NCBI RefSeq assembly: GCF_017583045.1
Contig: NZ_JAGFBF010000005.1
Location: forward strand, 806,001 to 870,000
Length of the DNA: 64,000 bases
Reading direction: 5' to 3'
From: Leucobacter tardus
GTDB taxonomy: Bacteria; Actinomycetota; Actinomycetes; Actinomycetales; Microbacteriaceae
Every line of letters begins with the position of its first letter. Position 1 is the first letter of the stretch. Shown piece after piece: positions 18,460 through 27,197 of this stretch. The notes below the pieces were generated by a model that saw only the letters and a program-made list of their open reading frames with translations, did no database searches and was not told the origin of the DNA. The translations under genes were made by a program, and so were the position numbers.

Positions 18460-20136
18460 TTACACCACCACGACCACGGGAACGATCATCGCCTTCCGCC
18501 GCAGTTTGGTGCCGACCCAGCGGCCGATGGTGCGTCGCGTGATCTGCTGCAACTGCTTCGCATCGTGCACGCCCTCGCTCATCGCAGTCTCGAGCGCATC
18601 CGCGATCTTGGGCGTGATCGAGTCGAAGACGCGCGCCTCCTCTGCCACACCCTTGGTGTGGATATCGGGGCCCGACACGATGTGTGCCGTGGTGGGCTCG
18701 ACAACGGTGACCACCGAGATGAATCCCTCTTCCGCGAGCACGCGCCGGTCGCGGAGGTCGTCGTCGGTCACGCGGCCGACGCTCTTGCCGTCGACGTAGA
18801 TGAAGTCGATCTCGAGTTGACCGACGGCCCTGGCGACGCCGTCCGCGAGGTCGACGACGGTGCCGTTCTCACCGATGATCGTACGGTTCTGCGGCACGCC
18901 CGTCTCGATCGCGACCTTCCCGTTCGCGATGAGGTGACGGTACTCGCCGTGGATCGGCATGACGTTCTTCGGACGCACGATGTTGTAGCAGTACATGAGC
19001 TCGCCCGCGGACGCGTGTCCGGAGACGTGCACCTTCGCGTTGCCCTTGTGCACCACATTGGCACCGAGCTTCATGAGCCCATTGATGATGCGGAACACCG
19101 AGTTCTCGTTTCCGGGGATGAGGCTCGACGCGAGGATGACGGTGTCGCCCTCACCGATCTCGACCTGGTGCTCCTGATTCATCATGCGGCTGAGCACGGC
19201 CATCGGCTCGCCCTGCGAACCCGTGGACATGTACACGATGCGGTGGTCGGGAATGTCGCCGCTCTTCTTGAGATCGACCAGCACACCCTCGGGCACATTC
19301 AGGTAACCGAGGTCGGAGGCGATCTTCATGTTGCGCACCATCGAGCGCCCGAGCAGCACGACGCGGCGACCCGCTTGGACCGCGGCGTCGAGCACCTGCT
19401 GCACGCGGTGCACATGGCTCGAGAAACTGGCGACGACGACCTTGCCCGAGGCCTTCTCGATGACCTGCTCGAGCACTGGCCCGATGTGCTTCTCGAGCGG
19501 TGTGAAGCCCGGCACCTCGGCGTTCGTGGAGTCAGTCATGAAGAGGTCGACGCCCTCTTCACCGAGGCGGGCGAACGCGCGAAGATCGGTGATGCGCCCG
19601 TCGAGCGGCAGCTGATCCATTTTGAAGTCGCCGGTTGCGAGCACGCTGCCGGCCGCCGTGCGGATCATGACCGCGAGCGCATCGGGGATCGAGTGGTTCA
19701 CCGCGACGAATTCTAGGTCGAACGGCCCCCGTGACAGGCGTTCATCCTCGGCGACCACCTGGGTGACCGGCTTGATGCGGTGCTCCTTCAGCTTCGCCTC
19801 GACGAGTGCGAGCGTGAGCTTCGAGCCGATCAGCGGGATGTTCTCGCGTCGCTTCAGCAGATAGGGCACGGCGCCGATGTGGTCCTCGTGTCCGTGGGTG
19901 AGCACCACGGCGACGATGTCGCCGAGGCGATCCTCGATCTTCGAGATGTCGGGCAGGATCAGGTCGACGCCCGGTTGGTGCTCCTCGGGGAAAAGCACAC
20001 CGCAGTCGACGATGAGCAACTTGCCATTGATCTCGTACACGGTCATGTTACGACCGACCTCGCCCAGCCCGCCGAGCGGGGTGATGCGCAGCGTGTCAGG
20101 CTGCGCGGCGGGAGGAGCGTAAGGGGGGTTCGGCAC
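18460..20136 (-). CDS. rnj: Ribonuclease J
   Basis: Metallo-beta-lactamase/beta-CASP ribonuclease with 5' exonuclease and endonuclease activity; rRNA and mRNA maturation. 558 residues. Zn motif HGHEDH (81-86), then NHSIPDA, GDFKMD, MTDSTNAE, the beta-CASP block ASFSSHVHRVQQV and GHASAGELM; a C-terminal oligomerisation domain. GTG start with AGGAGG four bases upstream. It follows dapA by 18 nt, the conserved actinobacterial dapA-rnj pair. The C-terminus ends in an unusual run of five valines. Confidence 0.95.
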   Translation of the reverse strand: MPNPPYAPPAAQPDTLRITPLGGLGEVGRNMTVYEINGKLLIVDCGVLFPEEHQPGVDLILPDISKIEDRLGDIVAVVLTHGHEDHIGAVPYLLKRRENIPLIGSKLTLALVEAKLKEHRIKPVTQVVAEDERLSRGPFDLEFVAVNHSIPDALAVMIRTAAGSVLATGDFKMDQLPLDGRITDLRAFARLGEEGVDLFMTDSTNAEVPGFTPLEKHIGPVLEQVIEKASGKVVVASFSSHVHRVQQVLDAAVQAGRRVVLLGRSMVRNMKIASDLGYLNVPEGVLVDLKKSGDIPDHRIVYMSTGSQGEPMAVLSRMMNQEHQVEIGEGDTVILASSLIPGNENSVFRIINGLMKLGANVVHKGNAKVHVSGHASAGELMYCYNIVRPKNVMPIHGEYRHLIANGKVAIETGVPQNRTIIGENGTVVDLADGVARAVGQLEIDFIYVDGKSVGRVTDDDLRDRRVLAEEGFISVVTVVEPTTAHIVSGPDIHTKGVAEEARVFDSITPKIADALETAMSEGVHDAKQLQQITRRTIGRWVGTKLRRKAMIVPVVVVV

Positions 20137-20154
20137 TGGGCCTCCTGGGTTGTA

Positions 20155-21135
20155 TTAGCGTGTGGTGCCCGCGATTTTCGGCAGCGCACCTCCGGCCGCC
20201 GCGTTGCGGTCGGGCCGGAAATTCGTCAGTTCGACGCCGGGGATGTCCCCCACGAGCGCCAGTTCGTCTTCGATGAGAGCGGCTTCCCACTCTTCCGGCC
20301 CCACGAGCGGCAAACGCACGCGGGGACTGTTGATGTATCCGAGACCGTGCAGAATGTACTTCGCCGCCACCGTTCCGGGTACGTGGGTCATCACGGCGCG
20401 CACGAGCGGCTCGAGCCGCTGATGCTCGTCACGCGCGGCCGTCAGGTCTCCGGCATTGACCGCATCGATGATGCGACGGTACGGCGCCGGCGCGATGTTC
20501 GCGGTAACGCCGATGAGTCCGCTCGCACCGATCGAGAGGTGGGGCAGGACGTTCGCGTCGTCCCCGGAGAAGTACATGAGGTCGGTCTGGTTGAGCACAC
20601 GGCTCACCTCACTGAAGTCGCCCTTCGCGTCCTTCACCGCGAGGATGTTCGGGTGCTTCGCGAGCCGAAGGATCGTCTCGTACGTGATGGGAACGCCCGT
20701 GCGACCGGGGATGTCGTACAGGATCACCGGCAGATCCGTCGCATCGGCGACCAGACGGAAGTGGGTGAGCAACCCCGCCTGCGTCGGCTTGTTGTAGTAC
20801 GGAGTCACGATCATGACGCCGTCGGCCCCGGCTTTTTCGCTCGCCTGGTACAGCTCGATGGCGTGCGCCGTCTCGTTCGAGCCGCCGCCGGTGATGATCT
20901 TCGCACGGCCGCCGGACACCGACTTCGCGACCTCGACGAGCTTGATCTTCTCGGGATCGGTCAACGTCGAGGTCTCACCGGTGGTTCCGGTCACCACGAT
21001 GCCGTCTGCTCCGCTCTGGATGCAGCCGTCGATGTGCCGCTCCGTGGCTTCCCAGTCGACCTCGCCATCGGCGTGGAACGGGGTCACGAGAGCGACGAGG
21101 ACCTGCCCGAAAGGATTCTCTGCGTTCGTCACCAT
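20155..21135 (-). CDS. dapA: 4-hydroxy-tetrahydrodipicolinate synthase
   Basis: Condenses pyruvate with aspartate semialdehyde, first committed step to diaminopimelate/lysine. 326 residues, (beta/alpha)8 barrel. Schiff-base lysine K168 (AVKDAKGD), Tyr140 (ILYDIPGRTG), and Thr51-Thr52 of GTTGE are present. ATG at 21133-21135, 16 nt after folA. No separate promoter stands out. The C-terminal ~25 residues are variable. Confidence 0.96.
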   Translation of the reverse strand: MVTNAENPFGQVLVALVTPFHADGEVDWEATERHIDGCIQSGADGIVVTGTTGETSTLTDPEKIKLVEVAKSVSGGRAKIITGGGSNETAHAIELYQASEKAGADGVMIVTPYYNKPTQAGLLTHFRLVADATDLPVILYDIPGRTGVPITYETILRLAKHPNILAVKDAKGDFSEVSRVLNQTDLMYFSGDDANVLPHLSIGASGLIGVTANIAPAPYRRIIDAVNAGDLTAARDEHQRLEPLVRAVMTHVPGTVAAKYILHGLGYINSPRVRLPLVGPEEWEAALIEDELALVGDIPGVELTNFRPDRNAAAGGALPKIAGTTR

Positions 21136-21151
21136 AACAGGGTACCGGACG

Positions 21152-21793
21152 TTAGTCGTCGCGGTTCTCCGAACGACGGCGATACCACTCGAATCGGTAA
21201 TCGAGACCGGTGCGGGACGTGTGCGGCCCGTCGCTTCGGGTGCATTCCCAGTCGGCCCCGATCTCGGGCGCGTACGTGTCGGCGTCGGGCACGTCGAGAT
21301 CGATGCGGGTGATGACCACATCGGTGGCGAGATCGAGCGCGGCCCGGTAGAGCGTGCCGCCGCCGATGATCCACACGCCGACCTCGGGCCATTCGCCCGG
21401 ACTCTGGCACGCGGCACCGTCTGCTGCGGCGAGCTGCTCGAGGTGCTCGGCGCGCTCCGCCTGAACCGTACCGCGGGTGCGGTCGAGCGCCGCTTCGAGC
21501 GACGCCACGCGTACTGCTCCGCGCGCGTCGTAGTGGTCGTCGCTCGTCACGACGACGTTCTCGCGACCCGGAAGGGGTCGGAAGCGCTCGGGCAGCGACT
21601 CCCACGTGCGCCTTCCCATGATCACCGGGGCACCCCAGGTCTGCTCCTTGAAGTGCGCGAGATCTTCGGGCAGGTGCCAGGGCATCTCGCCGCCGCGACC
21701 GATCGCGCCACCGCGCGCCTCGGCCCAGATCATACCGACGCCCGCTCCGATGCGGGGCTGTAGATCATCGCGCAGTTCGTCGCTCGTGGTCAC
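21152..21793 (-). CDS. folA: Dihydrofolate reductase
   Basis: Reduces dihydrofolate produced by ThyA. 213 residues, longer than the usual 160-180. Core motifs: GMIWAEARGGAIGRGGEMPWHLPEDLAHFK, PVIMGRRTWESLPERFRPLPGRENVVVTS (both quoted as contiguous landmarks in outline: AIGRGGEMPWHLPEDL, VIMGRRTWESLP) and WIIGGGTLY. The extra length is an insertion of about 30 residues (around 112-140, rich in Ala/Glu/Gln) before WIIGGG. GTG start 19 nt after the thyA stop; the pair is a standard folate operon. Confidence 0.94.
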   Translation of the reverse strand: MTTSDELRDDLQPRIGAGVGMIWAEARGGAIGRGGEMPWHLPEDLAHFKEQTWGAPVIMGRRTWESLPERFRPLPGRENVVVTSDDHYDARGAVRVASLEAALDRTRGTVQAERAEHLEQLAAADGAACQSPGEWPEVGVWIIGGGTLYRAALDLATDVVITRIDLDVPDADTYAPEIGADWECTRSDGPHTSRTGLDYRFEWYRRRSENRDD

Positions 21794-21812
21794 GCTGCTG
21801 CTCCCGTTCGTC

Positions 21813-22622
21813 TCACACCGCGACCGGGGCCTTGATGCCCGGGTGGTGCTGGTAGTTCTCGACCGTGAAGTCGCCGAGCTCGTAGTCGAAGATCGAATCG
21901 CGCTCGGCGATCTTGATCTGCGGGGCCGGGTACGGGTCGCGCGCGAGCTGCGTGCGCACCTGCTCGACGTGGTTGTCGTAGATGTGGCAGTCCCCGCCCG
22001 TCCAGATGAACTCGCCCGGTTCGAGGCCGGTCTGCTGGGCCACCATCAGCGTGAGCAGAGCGTACGACGCGATGTTGAAGGGCACGCCGAGGAACATGTC
22101 GGCCGAGCGCTGGTACAGCTGGCACGAGAGCTTGCCGTCGGCGACGTAGAACTGGAAGAAGGCGTGGCACGGCATGAGCGCCATCGCATCGAGGTCGCCG
22201 ACGTTCCAGGCGGAGACGATGAGGCGTCGCGAATCGGGGGTGCTGCGGATGTCGTCGAGCACGCGAGCGATCTGGTCGATGTGCTGACCGTCCGGCGTCG
22301 GCCACGACCGCCATTGCACGCCGTAGACCGGACCGAGGTCGCCCTGCTCGTTCTCCCACTCGTCCCAGATAGTGACGCCGTGCTCTTTCAGGAACGCGGT
22401 GTTGCCCTCCCCGCGCAGGAACCAGAGCAGCTCGACCGCGACCGACTTGAAGTGCACCCGCTTCGTGGTGATCAGCGGAAACGACTCGGCGAGGTCGAAT
22501 CGGATCTGCCGACCGAAGACACTGCGCGTCCCGGTCCCCGTCCGGTCCCCCTTCGGCGTTCCCGTCTCCAGGATCTCGCGCAACAGGTCTTCGTACGGGG
22601 TCGGGATCAGCGTCTCAGTCAC
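21813..22622 (-). CDS. thyA: Thymidylate synthase
   Basis: Methylates dUMP with methylene-THF. 269 residues. Catalytic C152 in [43 protein letters not shown] (in outline: [12 protein letters not shown]) and the GDCHIYDNH block are intact. GTG at 22620-22622 is preceded by TAGACT at 6 nt and no ribosome binding site, so the folate/dapA/rnj transcript is probably leaderless. Confidence 0.97.
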   Translation of the reverse strand: MTETLIPTPYEDLLREILETGTPKGDRTGTGTRSVFGRQIRFDLAESFPLITTKRVHFKSVAVELLWFLRGEGNTAFLKEHGVTIWDEWENEQGDLGPVYGVQWRSWPTPDGQHIDQIARVLDDIRSTPDSRRLIVSAWNVGDLDAMALMPCHAFFQFYVADGKLSCQLYQRSADMFLGVPFNIASYALLTLMVAQQTGLEPGEFIWTGGDCHIYDNHVEQVRTQLARDPYPAPQIKIAERDSIFDYELGDFTVENYQHHPGIKAPVAV

Positions 22623-22628
22623 CCGCTC

Positions 22629-22634
22629 AGTCTA
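22629..22634 (-). promoter_or_regulatory. Putative -10 element of thyA (leaderless)
   Basis: TAGACT, 6 nt before the thyA GTG; would drive thyA-folA-dapA-rnj-fem. Confidence 0.5.
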
Positions 22635-22669
22635 CCGCCGGGGTCCGACACCGGGTCGCACCGCTGCGA

Positions 22670-24265
22670 TCAGGAACCCAGTCCGTCGTCGAACAGCTCG
22701 AGCGCGGAGGTGTCCGATGTCGCCTCGGTCCGCGCGAGCACGCGACCGCCGAAGAACTCGCGCGACACCCGCGACTGCAGGATCATGAGCACGACGCCGA
22801 GGCCGAGCACGACCACGCCGATGACGCCGACGAGGCCGACGCCGCCGATGCTGCTGCCCGATCCGAATGCCGGATCCATGCTGTCGATCGTCGTCTGCAC
22901 GAACACCACCAGCAGCAGCACGCCGCCGATGCCGGGCAGCACGACCTTCGACACGATCGCGCCGATCCCCTCGCGAACCGCCGCCTTCCGGAAGTACCAG
23001 GGACTCGCGAGCGCCGTGATCCCGTAGTAGAAGCACACCATCATGCCGAGCGCGGTGATGGTGTCCCACAGTACGTCCTCGCTGATGAAGCGCATGACGG
23101 CGTAGAAGACCGAGGCCACGATCGACGACAGCAGCAATGCGCGGTACGGCGACTTGTACTTCGGGTGGATCTTCTTGATCGAGGCGGGGAGCGCGCCGTA
23201 GTGCGACATGGCGAGCAGGGTGCGCGCGGGCGAGATCGCCGTCGAGTTGATCGACGCCATCGCGCTCACCAGGATCGCGAGCGAGAGCAGGATCGCAGCC
23301 GGACCCATGACGGGGTGCGCGAGCGCCGCGAAGACGTTCTCGGCGATGGCGGAGTTATTGAGCCCCGTCCCGGTATCGCCCAGACCGGCGAAGCTGACCG
23401 TTGCGGCAGCCGTTCCGACGTACAGCACCACCAGGATCGCGATGAGGATCATCGCCGCCTTGCTCTCCGTGGACAGCTTGCCCTTCGACGGCTTCGTCTC
23501 CTCGCCCATCGTCAGCACGGTGTCCCAGCCCCAGTACACGAAGATGGAGACCGCGATACCCGCGGCGAAGGCACTGAAACTGTCGACCTCAAGCGGATTG
23601 AACCAGGAGAGTTCGGGCAGGCGGCCCGCCGTGTTCGCCGGGTCGCCCGCGCCGACGAACATCGCGACGATGAACCAGACGAGTACCGCCATCTGGAAGA
23701 GCACGGTGATGTACTGGAAGATCTTCGTCGACGTCATGCCGCGGTACGAGATGAACGTGGCGATCGCCATGAACGCGATGCAGACCACGATGTTGATGAA
23801 ACGGTTGCCAGCGATCTCGGCGATCGAGGGATCGTCGAGCACGATGCTGATCGATTGGAAGAGGAACTCGACGGCGATGCCGGCCAGGTTCGACAGCACG
23901 AGGACCGTCGCCGCGATCAAGCCCCACCCCGCCATCCACCCGATCCAGGGGCCGAACGCACGGGTCGCCCATGTGAACGAGGTGCCGGAGTCGGGCATCG
24001 CGCTGTTCAGTGCGCGATATCCGAGCGCGACGAGCAGCATCGGGATGAACCCCATCAAGAAGATGGCGGGGGTCTGATACCCGACCTCACTCGCGGCCGG
24101 ACCCACCGCCGCCGTCAGCGTGTACGCCGGCGCACAGGTCGACAAGCCGATCACGAGTGCACCGAGCACGCCGACCGTGCCGGAGGGAAGACCCTTCTTG
24201 CTGATCCCCGTCACCGAGTCGAGGGTGCGCGTCGCCGGATCGGCGTTCAAATCGTACTTGCTCAT
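22670..24265 (-). CDS. APC family amino-acid permease
   Basis: Secondary transporter of the amino acid/polyamine/organocation superfamily. 531 residues, about 12 membrane segments. The signature loop ALNSAMPDSGTSFTWATRAFGPWIGWMAGWG is typical (TM2-TM3 region), and WGWDTVLTMGEETKPSKG lies between TM6 and TM7 with the conserved acidic patch. ATG at 24263-24265 (MSKYDLN) preferred over an in-frame GTG 16 codons upstream that lacks similarity. Substrate not predictable; neighbours give no hint. Confidence 0.85.
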   Translation of the reverse strand: MSKYDLNADPATRTLDSVTGISKKGLPSGTVGVLGALVIGLSTCAPAYTLTAAVGPAASEVGYQTPAIFLMGFIPMLLVALGYRALNSAMPDSGTSFTWATRAFGPWIGWMAGWGLIAATVLVLSNLAGIAVEFLFQSISIVLDDPSIAEIAGNRFINIVVCIAFMAIATFISYRGMTSTKIFQYITVLFQMAVLVWFIVAMFVGAGDPANTAGRLPELSWFNPLEVDSFSAFAAGIAVSIFVYWGWDTVLTMGEETKPSKGKLSTESKAAMILIAILVVLYVGTAAATVSFAGLGDTGTGLNNSAIAENVFAALAHPVMGPAAILLSLAILVSAMASINSTAISPARTLLAMSHYGALPASIKKIHPKYKSPYRALLLSSIVASVFYAVMRFISEDVLWDTITALGMMVCFYYGITALASPWYFRKAAVREGIGAIVSKVVLPGIGGVLLLVVFVQTTIDSMDPAFGSGSSIGGVGLVGVIGVVVLGLGVVLMILQSRVSREFFGGRVLARTEATSDTSALELFDDGLGS

Positions 24266-24386
24266 GACATCCGTGCTTTCTCGCGCACCACTGCGCTCGC
24301 GACCTGCCGACACCGGGACTGCACGGGGTCATCCGGGCCCCGACCGTGTGTGCCTGGAAAAGTGTAGACCTCCGCTGCGAGAACCG

Positions 24387-24863
24387 CTATTCGCCCGAAG
24401 ATTCTTCACGCCCGGCCGTGCGCTCGCGGGCGATGGCCTCACGAATTGCGGCGCGCGCCCGCTTCCGATCCCCGCAGGCGTCGTAGACCACTCCGAGTCG
24501 CATCCAGTCCACCCACGAGTCCGGGCGGGCCTCCACGGCGTCGCGATACTTCGGAAAGATGGCGTCGGCCTGCTCACGGACGGGACGTCCTGAAGGGCGC
24601 GTATCCACTTCTTCCTCCGGCATGCGATCGGAGGACTCGAGCATCCCGGCGAGACGATTCGCGGCGAAGCCGAACCGCAGCTCTCGCACGAGCGCCCACA
24701 CGCCGATGAGGGGCAGGATCAGGAGCGCGATCCCCATGAGCACCGCGATGAGCGTGCCCGACCCGAGCAGCGCGACCGCCCGCACGCCCACGAACACGAA
24801 GTACACCGCGAGCACCGCTGACAGGAACATCACCCCGGCGACCGCACGCGTCCGAGGGCTCAT
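24387..24863 (-). CDS. Small membrane protein with TPR-like C-terminus
   Basis: 158 residues, function unknown. Two hydrophobic segments (about 8-30 and 35-60), then a cytosolic part whose end, YRDAVEARPDSWVDWMRLGVVYDACGDRKRARAAIREAI (in outline: SWVDWMRLGVVYDACGDRKR), has the helical spacing of a tetratricopeptide repeat. Its ATG overlaps the dapB stop (ATGA), so it is co-translated with dapB. A role linked to dapB is not implied by this alone. Confidence 0.7.
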   Translation of the reverse strand: MSPRTRAVAGVMFLSAVLAVYFVFVGVRAVALLGSGTLIAVLMGIALLILPLIGVWALVRELRFGFAANRLAGMLESSDRMPEEEVDTRPSGRPVREQADAIFPKYRDAVEARPDSWVDWMRLGVVYDACGDRKRARAAIREAIARERTAGREESSGE

Positions 24864-25633
24864 GCGGACGCACCGTCCGACGAGTCGTCCTGGACGTCAC
24901 GTGCGGGAGTCGCGATCCCGAGCACACGGTCGAGCCCGACCACCAGCCCCGACACCCCGCTGACAGCGCCGAGCGCCGCCCGGATCCCCGCGCGGTACGC
25001 ATCGTTCGAGTGGGTGTCGTGCGTGATGGTGAGCACCTCGCCGGGGCCGCCGAACCGCACCTCCTGCTTCGCGACGACGCCCGCCAGTCTCAGACTGTGC
25101 ACGGACACCCCGGCGACCGACTCCCCGCGCGCGGCCTGCTCGGCGAAGGGCGCGTCGATCGGGCGCCCCGCGCGAGCCTCCGCGATGAGTTCGGCGGTGC
25201 GCACCGCGGTACCGGAGGGCGAATCCACTTTCTGCGGGTGGTGCGCCTCGATGATCTCGACCGCGTCGAAATACGGGGCAGTGAACTGCGCCAGCGCGGT
25301 GCCGATCACCGAGCCCAACGAGAAGTTCGGGACGACGATCACCGCGCCTTCGGCCTCAGCGACGCGACCGGTCAACCAGTCCAGTCGATCGGCCGACCAC
25401 CCGCTCGTGCCGACGATCACTCGCTGTCCGCGATCGAGCGCGCGCGAGACGATGTCGGCACTGGCCTCGGGGTGACTCACATCGACCAGGATGTCGGCGG
25501 AGGCGCCCTCCTCAGGGTCGCTGCGGCTCGACAGGCGCGCGATCAGATCGAGCTCGGGATCCGCGTCCACCACCTCGCAGACGAGGGAACCGAGACGACC
25601 GGTGGCACCGGAAACAGCAACGCGCGTGGGCAT
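24860..25633 (-). CDS. dapB: 4-hydroxy-tetrahydrodipicolinate reductase
   Basis: NAD(P)H-dependent second step from DapA product toward diaminopimelate. 257 residues. Nucleotide motif SGATGRLG (8-15); GTSGW (75-79); catalytic block EAHHPQKVDSPSGTA with H131, H132 and K135. ATG at 25631-25633 is followed upstream by TAACCT at 6 nt. Lies 9 nt after the M16 protease stop, the usual actinobacterial order pnp-M16 protease-dapB. Confidence 0.95.
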   Translation of the reverse strand: MPTRVAVSGATGRLGSLVCEVVDADPELDLIARLSSRSDPEEGASADILVDVSHPEASADIVSRALDRGQRVIVGTSGWSADRLDWLTGRVAEAEGAVIVVPNFSLGSVIGTALAQFTAPYFDAVEIIEAHHPQKVDSPSGTAVRTAELIAEARAGRPIDAPFAEQAARGESVAGVSVHSLRLAGVVAKQEVRFGGPGEVLTITHDTHSNDAYRAGIRAALGAVSGVSGLVVGLDRVLGIATPARDVQDDSSDGASA

Positions 25634-25639
25634 GCGTCC

Positions 25640-25645
25640 AGGTTA
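25640..25645 (-). promoter_or_regulatory. Putative -10 element of dapB (leaderless)
   Basis: TAACCT, 6 nt before the dapB ATG, overlapping the end of the M16 protease gene. Confidence 0.4.
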
Positions 25646-27031
25646 CCGGAGCGTGGAGCGCGAGACCTCGCCGACGGCGACGATGGTGGCCGGCTGCCGA
25701 TGGAGCACGGCGGCGATGTCGCGCACGTCGGCATCGCTCACCGCGTGGAACCGCTCGAGCGACGTATCGAGGTCGTACAACTCGCCGGTGCCGAGCTCCG
25801 AGCGCCCGAGCCGCCCCATGCGGGTGTCCGAGTCCTCGAGCGCGAGCGCCGACGAGCCGGCGATCTGGCCGAGCGCGCGCTCCCGCTCGTCTGCCGTGAT
25901 CCCCGCGTCGGCGATCTTCGCCAGCTCGGTGCGGGCGAGCTCCACGACTTCAGCGGCCTTCTGCGGCGCGGTCCCCGCATACATGCCGAAGAGTCCGGCG
26001 TCCGAGTAGCTCGCTCCGAACGAGTACGCCGTGTAGGCGAGCCCCCGCTTCTCCCGGATCTCCTGGAACAACCGGCTCGACATGCCCCCGCCCAGCACTG
26101 AGTTCATGAGGCCCAGGGCGAAGCGGCGGGGGTCGCCGGCGCGGAGACCGGTCGTTCCGACGATCACGTTCACCTGCTCGCTCGGCTTCTCCGTGATGTC
26201 GACGTGCGGAGTAGCGTGCGGCGTCGCGACGGCCTCCGGCGCCGCGGTCGACTCCGCACCCGCGTCGGGGGACGCACTGCGGCGCACGGGCACACGATCC
26301 GCTTCGATGGACCAGCGCGGATCTCCGCTCGCCGCGAGCGCGCGCAGCACGAGCTCGACGAGACGATCATGATCGACGGCTCCGGCCGCGGTGACCACGA
26401 GCGTCGACGGATCGTACTGGTGCGCGTAGTGCTCGTTCACGTCGTCGCGCCGTGCCGCGCGGATGGTCTCCGGGGTGCCGCCGATCGGGCGCCCCAGGGG
26501 GTGCTCCCCCAGTGCCGCTTCGAAGAAGCGCTCACTCGCGACATCGGCGAGGTCATCGGCAGCCATCGCCAACTCTTCGAGGATCACCTCGCGCTCGTTC
26601 TCGAACTCGCCCTGATCGAGCACCGAGTTCGTCACCATGTCGGCGAGCACCTCGACCGCCCCCTCGAGATCGACGTCTCGAGCCTTCGCGTGATAGCAGG
26701 TGTACTCTTTCGCCGTCATCGCGTTGCTCTCGGCACCGACGCGGTCGAAGCTGGTCGCAATCGCGTAGGCGTCGCGCGTCGGCGTGCCCTTGAACAGCAG
26801 ATGCTCCAGGAAGTGCGTCGATCCGAGACTTCCTCGTGCCGCGTCGTTCTCGGACTGCTCGTCGCGGGACCCGACCCCCACCCAGAACCCGACCGATGCA
26901 CTGCGAACGCCGGGCATGTACTCCGTCAGCACTCGCAGTCCGCTCGGGTGCACCGTGCGCCGCACGCGCGTGCCGCCGAGATCGATGTCGAGGGCGGGCT
27001 GGTCGAGGGGGAACGGAATCGGCTCACGCAT
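25643..27031 (-). CDS. M16 family zinc protease
   Basis: Pitrilysin-type metalloprotease similar to mitochondrial processing peptidase beta. 462 residues. The inverted zinc motif HFLEH (73-77) is intact with downstream acidic residues in NEREVILEEL (145-154); the C-terminal inactive domain has GGGMSSRLFQEIREKRGLAYT. Both halves of the family are present. TAGTCT and GGAGGG precede the ATG at 27029-27031. Located between pnp and dapB, the standard place for this protease in actinobacteria; physiological substrate unknown. Confidence 0.92.
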   Translation of the reverse strand: MREPIPFPLDQPALDIDLGGTRVRRTVHPSGLRVLTEYMPGVRSASVGFWVGVGSRDEQSENDAARGSLGSTHFLEHLLFKGTPTRDAYAIATSFDRVGAESNAMTAKEYTCYHAKARDVDLEGAVEVLADMVTNSVLDQGEFENEREVILEELAMAADDLADVASERFFEAALGEHPLGRPIGGTPETIRAARRDDVNEHYAHQYDPSTLVVTAAGAVDHDRLVELVLRALAASGDPRWSIEADRVPVRRSASPDAGAESTAAPEAVATPHATPHVDITEKPSEQVNVIVGTTGLRAGDPRRFALGLMNSVLGGGMSSRLFQEIREKRGLAYTAYSFGASYSDAGLFGMYAGTAPQKAAEVVELARTELAKIADAGITADERERALGQIAGSSALALEDSDTRMGRLGRSELGTGELYDLDTSLERFHAVSDADVRDIAAVLHRQPATIVAVGEVSRSTLR

Positions 27032-27037
27032 CCCTCC

Positions 27038-27043
27038 AGACTA
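27038..27043 (-). promoter_or_regulatory. Putative -10 element of the M16 protease gene
   Basis: TAGTCT, 6 nt before the ATG; the 6-nt spacer is GGAGGG, so both a leaderless and a Shine-Dalgarno reading are possible. Confidence 0.4.
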
Positions 27044-27129
27044 CGGCCTCGCCCTGCGAAACCAACGCGCCAGGGCCCAGGCGCTCGGGATCCCAGCCCG
27101 ACGGCCGCGCACCACCGGGCCTCGCACGA

Positions 27130-27167
27130 CGAAGCGCCCGCCCCGCGTGAGCGGGACGGGCGCTTCG
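27130..27167 (-). terminator. Terminator after pnp
   Basis: 17-bp stem with one mismatch (27130-27146 with 27151-27167, arm starts CGAAGCGCCCG) and a GTGA loop, 31 nt after the pnp stop. Very GC-rich, no U-run. Confidence 0.8.
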
Positions 27168-27197
27168 GATCCCGCACCGGGCGGGCGGATGAGCCGC

